Assembly: GCA_903893935.1 (NCBI GenBank)
Contig: CAITOD010000650.1
Coordinates: 1-9,222, forward strand
Reading direction: 5' to 3'
From: an uncultured Sphingomonadales bacterium
GTDB lineage: Bacteria > Pseudomonadota > Alphaproteobacteria > Sphingomonadales > Sphingomonadaceae
Length of the DNA: 9,222 nucleotides
Positions 6,139-9,222 of this stretch are shown here, one piece after another. The translations under genes were made by a program, and so were the position numbers. The notes beneath the pieces were generated by a model that was given only the letters and a program-made list of their open reading frames with translations, was not told the origin of the DNA and made no database searches. Positions within the stretch are counted from its first letter, which is position 1, and every line of letters begins with the position of its first letter.

Positions 6139-6144
6139 GCGCGC
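6129..6144 (+). other. GC hairpin with GUAA loop over the dnaQ stop codon
   Basis: GCGCGC (6129-6134), GTAA (6135-6138) and GCGCGC (6139-6144) form a 6-bp stem with a GNRA-type tetraloop containing the TAA stop. No T run follows, so it is not a classic terminator. It could stabilise an mRNA end or weakly attenuate transcription into hpf; alternating GC in a GC-rich genome may also be chance. Confidence 0.35.
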
Positions 6145-6160
6145 AAGGTCTGGCGGGAAC

Positions 6161-6166
6161 AAGGAG
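6161..6166 (+). promoter_or_regulatory. Ribosome-binding site of hpf (decides the start)
   Basis: AAGGAG is the strongest Shine-Dalgarno match I saw in the window. It is 1 nt from the ATG at 6168 and 7 nt from the ATG at 6174, so the second ATG is the likely start. Confidence 0.8.
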
Positions 6167-6173
6167 AATGAAT

Positions 6174-6773
6174 ATGGATATTCGCGTTTCGGGGCATCAG
6201 GTCGATACCGGCGCCGCGTTCGAGGCCCACGCGCAGCAGCGGCTGGCGACAATTGTCGACAAGTATTTCTCGCGCGCGCTGTCCAGCCATGTCACGCTCG
6301 GCAAAGCCCCGCATGGCGGGTTTCGCTGCGACATTGTCACGCACGTGGCCCAGGGCCTCATTCTCAAAGGCAGCTCGATCGCGCAGGACGCGCACCAGGC
6401 GCTCGACCAGTCGGCCGAAAAGATCGATCGCCAGCTCAGCCGCTACAAGCGGCGGATCAAGGACCGGCACGAGAACGCGCTCCACGCACGGCGGCAGGAC
6501 GATGCCAATTTCACCGGTTTCGCCGGTGGCGCCGAAGACGCGACCTACACGCTGTTTGTCGAACCCGCGCCCGATGAAGAACCCGCCGATGCACCGCTGG
6601 TTATCGCCGAGACCCGCGTCGACGTGCCGACAGCAACGGTTTCAGACGCGGTGATGATGCTCGATTTGCGCAACACCAACGCGCTCCTGTTCAAGAACGC
6701 CGGGACCGGCGTGCACAACATGGTCTATCGCCGCGGTGATGGCTCGATCGGCTGGGTCGAACCGGGCAAATAG
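6174..6773 (+). CDS. hpf: Long-form ribosome hibernation promoting factor
   Basis: Long HPF binds the decoding region of the 30S subunit and, through its C-terminal domain, pairs 70S ribosomes into inactive 100S dimers in slow growth or starvation. The 199-residue product has an N-terminal S30AE/YfiA domain (about 1-105, starting MDIRVSGHQVDTGAAFEAHA). This contains the basic helix segment KIDRQLSRYKRRIKDRH (83-99). A variable acidic linker (about 106-142, PAPDEEPADAP) follows, and then the conserved dimerisation domain (about 143-199, with SDAVMMLDLRNTNALLFKNA and VYRRGDGSIGWVEP). Both domains are intact. The ATG at 6174 is preferred over 6168 on ribosome-binding-site spacing. It sits 35 bp after dnaQ and just upstream of ptsN, the usual hpf-ptsN pairing of Proteobacteria, here without rpoN in view. 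Confidence 0.95.
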   Translation: MDIRVSGHQVDTGAAFEAHAQQRLATIVDKYFSRALSSHVTLGKAPHGGFRCDIVTHVAQGLILKGSSIAQDAHQALDQSAEKIDRQLSRYKRRIKDRHENALHARRQDDANFTGFAGGAEDATYTLFVEPAPDEEPADAPLVIAETRVDVPTATVSDAVMMLDLRNTNALLFKNAGTGVHNMVYRRGDGSIGWVEPGK

Positions 6774-6909
6774 CCCCGCGCCCGCCCGCCTTACTTGCCA
6801 CCCCATGACCGGCTCCGCCAACGGCCGCCCGGTACGCCAATCGACGCTTGCGCCACGCCAAAATCGGGCGCATGGCGCGGCTCACGTGACGGTGCCTTTA
6901 CCAGACCGA

Positions 6910-6919
6910 TGGTATAGAT
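6910..6919 (+). promoter_or_regulatory. Candidate extended -10 promoter element of ptsN
   Basis: TG-g-TATAGAT fits the extended -10 form (TGnTATAAT). A start point 6-7 nt downstream would fall at or just before the ptsN ATG (6926). No good -35 at 16-18 bp was found; GTGACG (6886-6891) is 21 bp away. An 8-bp palindrome TCACGTGA (6882-6889) overlaps that position and could be an operator. Confidence 0.35.
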
Positions 6920-6925
6920 TTGGCG

Positions 6926-7387
6926 ATGAGCGCGCTTTTTTCGATTGATCAACAGGCGGTTCGCGTGATTCGCGCGGAATCGAAGGCGCAGATCCTGTCT
7001 GCGCTCGCCGAGTGCTTTGCGCAGGTCTACGCGCTCGAACCGGCGCATGTGCTCGAACGCATTCTCGAGCGCGAGGCGCTGGGCAGCACCGGGTTTGGTC
7101 GAGGAGTCGCCATCCCGCATGCGCGCATCGTCGGCCTGGCGCGGCCGGTGGCGGCGTTTTTCCGGCTCGAACACCCGGTCGAATTCGCGGCGGCCGATGG
7201 CATGCCGATCGATTGCGTGTTTGGTCTGCTCTCGCCTGATCAGGCCGGCGCGGTGCATCTGCAGGCGCTCGCGGCCATTTCGCGGCTGATGCGCGACGAT
7301 CGCATGCATGCGCGGTTGCTCGCAGCACCCGATGCGGATTCACTGTTTGCTCTGCTGGTCAATGTCATCGACCGCGATGCCGCGTGA
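6926..7387 (+). CDS. ptsN: PTS IIA-like nitrogen-regulatory protein PtsN (EIIA-Ntr)
   Basis: PtsN is the terminal phosphate acceptor of the nitrogen-related PTS (PtsP to PtsO to PtsN). It regulates rather than transports, with effects on potassium, nitrogen and stress responses in other bacteria. The 153-residue product is a single EIIA type-2 domain. The phosphorylation site is His66 in GSTGFGRGVAIPHARI (53-68). It also has the family's CVFGLLSPDQAGAVHLQALAAISRLMRDD block (97-125), containing the PTS EIIA leucine-rich helix. The start is the ATG at 6926; an in-frame TTG at 6920 would add two residues. No Shine-Dalgarno sequence is visible. The gene follows hpf after a 152-bp gap, so it probably has its own promoter. 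Its TGA overlaps the GTG start of the next gene. Confidence 0.93.
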   Translation: MSALFSIDQQAVRVIRAESKAQILSALAECFAQVYALEPAHVLERILEREALGSTGFGRGVAIPHARIVGLARPVAAFFRLEHPVEFAAADGMPIDCVFGLLSPDQAGAVHLQALAAISRLMRDDRMHARLLAAPDADSLFALLVNVIDRDAA

Positions 7388-7731
7388 CGTCCGGCGCGGA
7401 TAGCGTTCGTCTGCCCGCCGCGCTCGAGGTTTCGGGCCTTGTCCGCCAGACGCAGGCGGCGGGCGGATTTGCGATGGTTCTGCACAAAGGTGAGCCCGAT
7501 GCCGGCACGATCCTGGTGGTTGCAGTCGATCGCGCGGGGCTCGGCACGCTCTACGAAAGGCTGCCCGATCCCCAGGGTACCCGCTGCTGGACCGCGGTGC
7601 GTGCACAGCAGGCCGACTCGCGCGGCGATTTCGATGCGTACCTCGATCGCCGCACACAGCAGGATCGCGACGCGTGGATTGTCGAACTGACCATCGCGGA
7701 TGTTGAACGGTCCATCCTGAACCCTCGCTGA
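7384..7731 (+). CDS. DUF1491 family protein
   Basis: A 115-residue protein of the alphaproteobacterial DUF1491 family, whose function is unknown to me. Recognition rests on the order of motifs: an N-terminal RLPAALEVSGLVRQ, then GGFAMVLHKGEPDAGTILVV (27-46), a middle LYERLPDPQG, a tryptophan in CWTAV, and the C-terminal YLDRRTQQDRDAWIVELTIADVE, which resembles the family's Y-x-R-R...D-x-D-x-W-x-V-E signature. There is no signal peptide or membrane segment, so it is probably cytosolic. It starts with GTG at 7384, overlapping the ptsN stop as GTGA, so it is likely translated with ptsN. The 230 bp after its stop hold no gene I can support, but do hold repeated TGACTC words. Confidence 0.85.
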   Translation: MTSGADSVRLPAALEVSGLVRQTQAAGGFAMVLHKGEPDAGTILVVAVDRAGLGTLYERLPDPQGTRCWTAVRAQQADSRGDFDAYLDRRTQQDRDAWIVELTIADVERSILNPR

Positions 7732-7961
7732 CTCGTATCACCGTGGGTTGACTCTCCCCCTGCCCTCGACCAGTGCCGCCGCTCCACTGTTGCGCAGGCG
7801 GCGACGGACGGCATTTGGGCCGTTTCGCGCTGGCACGCAGACGGGGGGCAGACGGCCCTGGCATCTGGCCGCAGCACTCGCGAACGACAACGCGCACGCG
7901 TTATCGGCCGGGTCTGCGACCAATCCACGGTCAGAAGTCCACCGCCGGTTCTGGATAAAGA

Positions 7962-8612
7962 GTGACTCTATCGTTTCGTTTCGCCAGCACTTTGAGCCTG
8001 GCACTGACTTTCAGCTTCGCGGTGCTCGCCACAAGTGGCGCCACAGCCCGCCCGCAGGACCCGCAAATCCGGGTCAATGAAGCGCAATCCCCGTTGGCAG
8101 GCGCTTCCGATGCCGCTTCGTCGGCGCAACCCGCCGAGATTGCCGTCCAGCCGCTGCTCGATGCGCCGGTCACCGACACCCAATCGTCCAGACTGCCCGC
8201 CGCTTCGCTCGCCGAACTGGTCGATCAGGTCGAAGTTCCCGAAACACTGTCACCCGATATCGCCTGTCTTGCCAGCGCGATCTATTTCGAAGCCAAGAGC
8301 GAGAGCCTCGCCGGCCAGCTCGCGGTTGGCCGGGTGATTGTCGCGCGCACTGCATCGGGCCGCTTTCCCAGCTCCTACTGTGGCGTCGTGATGCAGCATT
8401 CGCAGTTTTCGTTTGTGCGCGGCGGGGCGATGCCCGGCATCGATCACGCCAGCCGGGTCTGGCGCCAGGTTGTCCGCATTGCATTGATCGCCGATCGCGG
8501 CGCGTGGAAAAGCCCCGCCGAAGGCGCGCTGTTCTTCCGTGCCGCACGCGTCGGTGCCGTTGCGGGCAAGACCCGCATTGCCCGCGTCGACAACCAGATC
8601 TTCTATCGCTGA
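7962..8612 (+). CDS. Secreted SleB-type cell wall hydrolase (Hydrolase_2 domain)
   Basis: This is a predicted periplasmic peptidoglycan hydrolase related to the SleB/CwlJ lytic transglycosylases. The 216-residue product starts with a signal peptide (hydrophobic core about 8-24, likely cleavage after ATSGATA, residue 29), then a low-complexity Ala/Gln/Pro-rich linker (30-95). The catalytic domain (96-216) has CLASAIYFEAKSES (102-115) with the expected catalytic Glu110, LAVGRVIVART, FPSSYCGVV with Cys140, and the QFSFV motif (148-152). The C-terminus is unusual: the FHA-type histidine is replaced in ALFFRAARVGAVAG, and the final NHxFYR-type motif reads DNQIFYR, with Gln212 in place of the usual His. 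Activity could be altered. The start is GTG at 7962, preceded by GGATAAAG and sitting in an inverted repeat; no later Met gives a signal peptide. Confidence 0.85.
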   Translation: MTLSFRFASTLSLALTFSFAVLATSGATARPQDPQIRVNEAQSPLAGASDAASSAQPAEIAVQPLLDAPVTDTQSSRLPAASLAELVDQVEVPETLSPDIACLASAIYFEAKSESLAGQLAVGRVIVARTASGRFPSSYCGVVMQHSQFSFVRGGAMPGIDHASRVWRQVVRIALIADRGAWKSPAEGALFFRAARVGAVAGKTRIARVDNQIFYR

Positions 8613-8618
8613 TTGAAA

Positions 8619-8647
8619 GCCGCCGCTCGCCCGGTGCGAGCGGCGGC
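8619..8647. terminator. Strong hairpin between convergent genes, likely bidirectional terminator
   Basis: GCCGCCGCTCGC (8619-8630) pairs perfectly with GCGAGCGGCGGC (8636-8647) around a 5-nt loop: a 12-bp GC-rich stem 6 bp after the hydrolase stop and 6 bp before the stop of the convergent thioesterase gene. No long T run follows on either strand (only TTT on the minus side), so termination may be Rho-assisted, but position and stem strength make a terminator the best reading. Confidence 0.8.
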
Positions 8648-8653
8648 CCCCCG

Positions 8654-9222
8654 TCATTTGCGTCGCTGGTTGGCGATTGCCGAAACCACCACCACGCCCA
8701 GCGGACCCGCCAGATCGTGGATCGCGGCTTGTCCGACGGCCACGCCGTCGGCCGAGCTGTGGCCGATCAGTTCATAGCCCAGCCAGTCGCCGCGCGGCAG
8801 GCGGTGGAGATGGATGGTGAAATCGGTGTTGACGAAATCGATGCCGAATTCGCTGCTGTGCGTCAGCGGGCTGGCGAAATCGGCGGTCGTTACCAGCATG
8901 CCGAAGCGGCTCAAAGGATGGCCGGAAACCACTTCCATCGCCACTTTCAGCCAGGCCTGCCGCGCCGCAAACGGTGCCAGTTGCCCCAGCACCGGTGGAT
9001 TGCCCGATGCCGGCGTATCCACCTTTGGCGAAACGCGGTTGAACCGGTCATGCCCCGGCGGAATCGGCCGCATGTCCCATCGCCAATGCGCTTGCGCGGG
9101 CAAAGTATCGGGATGCGGTGCCCTCCAGCGCGGGCTTTGCCACACCGGGTTGGCGGGCGCTTGCCCCCGCCGCACGATCTGGCATAGGCCGCGCGTCTGC
9201 AAGCGGCCATCGGCGATCAGCC
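8654..9222 (-). CDS. Thioesterase family protein (double hot-dog, acyl-CoA thioesterase-like), C-terminal part
   Basis: The frame is open to the right window edge, so only the C-terminal 189 or so residues are seen; the TTG at 9200-9202 is not the true start, since the frame continues upstream as LIADGRLQTRG. The visible part fits the TesB-like acyl-CoA thioesterase superfamily with two fused hot-dog domains. A strand reading DGRLQTRGLCQIV ends the first domain. The second has WLKVAMEVVSGHPLSRFGML, a TADFAS motif with a probable catalytic-site aspartate, FVNTDFTIHLHRLPRGDWLGYEL and a terminal DGVAVGQAAIHDLAGPLGVVV. Such proteins hydrolyse acyl-CoA esters, often with unknown chain preference. 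It is convergent with the hydrolase gene and is the only minus-strand gene to the right of the candidate origin. Substrate cannot be told from here. Confidence 0.82.
   Translation of the reverse strand, partial: LIADGRLQTRGLCQIVRRGQAPANPVWQSPRWRAPHPDTLPAQAHWRWDMRPIPPGHDRFNRVSPKVDTPASGNPPVLGQLAPFAARQAWLKVAMEVVSGHPLSRFGMLVTTADFASPLTHSSEFGIDFVNTDFTIHLHRLPRGDWLGYELIGHSSADGVAVGQAAIHDLAGPLGVVVVSAIANQRRK

Noticed and set aside
6168..6173. Start of hpf at the first ATG
   Set aside because: It lies 1 nt after AAGGAG, too close for initiation; the ATG at 6174 has correct spacing and the family's MDIRVSG start.
6850..6878. Terminator between hpf and ptsN (GCGCCA / TGGCGC)
   Set aside because: Six-bp arms around a 17-nt loop with no T run; too weak to call.
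7748..8080. Open frame of 110 residues overlapping the hydrolase start
   Set aside because: TTG start, no ribosome-binding site, no recognisable family, and it overlaps the signal-peptide coding region in another frame. A short unknown gene in 7748-7960 cannot be fully excluded.

Overview
The window looks like ordinary core chromosome of a high-GC alphaproteobacterium, most likely a sphingomonad (Novosphingobium, Sphingomonas or Erythrobacteraceae type). This rests on the gene order hemE / small zinc-ribbon ORF / hemJ / rho, the divergent PPDK-regulator gene, the downstream maf-aroE-coaE-dnaQ string, and a DUF1491 gene next to ptsN. I see no mobile element, CRISPR array, tRNA, rRNA or horizontally acquired island.

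Layout. Left arm (1-2107, all minus strand): hemE (uroporphyrinogen decarboxylase), a 57-residue CxxC protein, hemJ (protoporphyrinogen oxidase) and the first 67 codons of rho. Centre (2108-2435): a 328-bp non-coding stretch with an AT-rich block and several DnaA-box-like sequences. It lies between hemE and the RP001-type regulator gene, the position of the characterised Caulobacter origin, and is my candidate chromosomal replication origin. Right arm (2436-8612, all plus strand): a pyruvate,phosphate dikinase regulatory protein, maf, aroE and coaE, each joined to the next by a 4-nt ATGA overlap; a short spacer with three 15-bp tandem repeats; dnaQ; long-form hpf; ptsN overlapping a DUF1491 gene; and a secreted SleB-type cell wall hydrolase. 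A strong hairpin at 8619-8647 separates the hydrolase gene from a convergent minus-strand thioesterase-family gene that runs off the right edge.

The genes are housekeeping: heme synthesis on the left; control of PEP metabolism, the shikimate pathway, coenzyme A synthesis, replication proofreading, ribosome hibernation and the nitrogen-PTS on the right. From 1 to 8612 every gene points away from 2108-2435, as expected for leading-strand genes flanking an origin. The most notable items are that candidate origin, the tandem repeat before dnaQ, a C8 tract in the dnaQ linker, the small zinc-ribbon protein inside the heme cluster, and an extended -10 element placed so that the ptsN mRNA could be leaderless.
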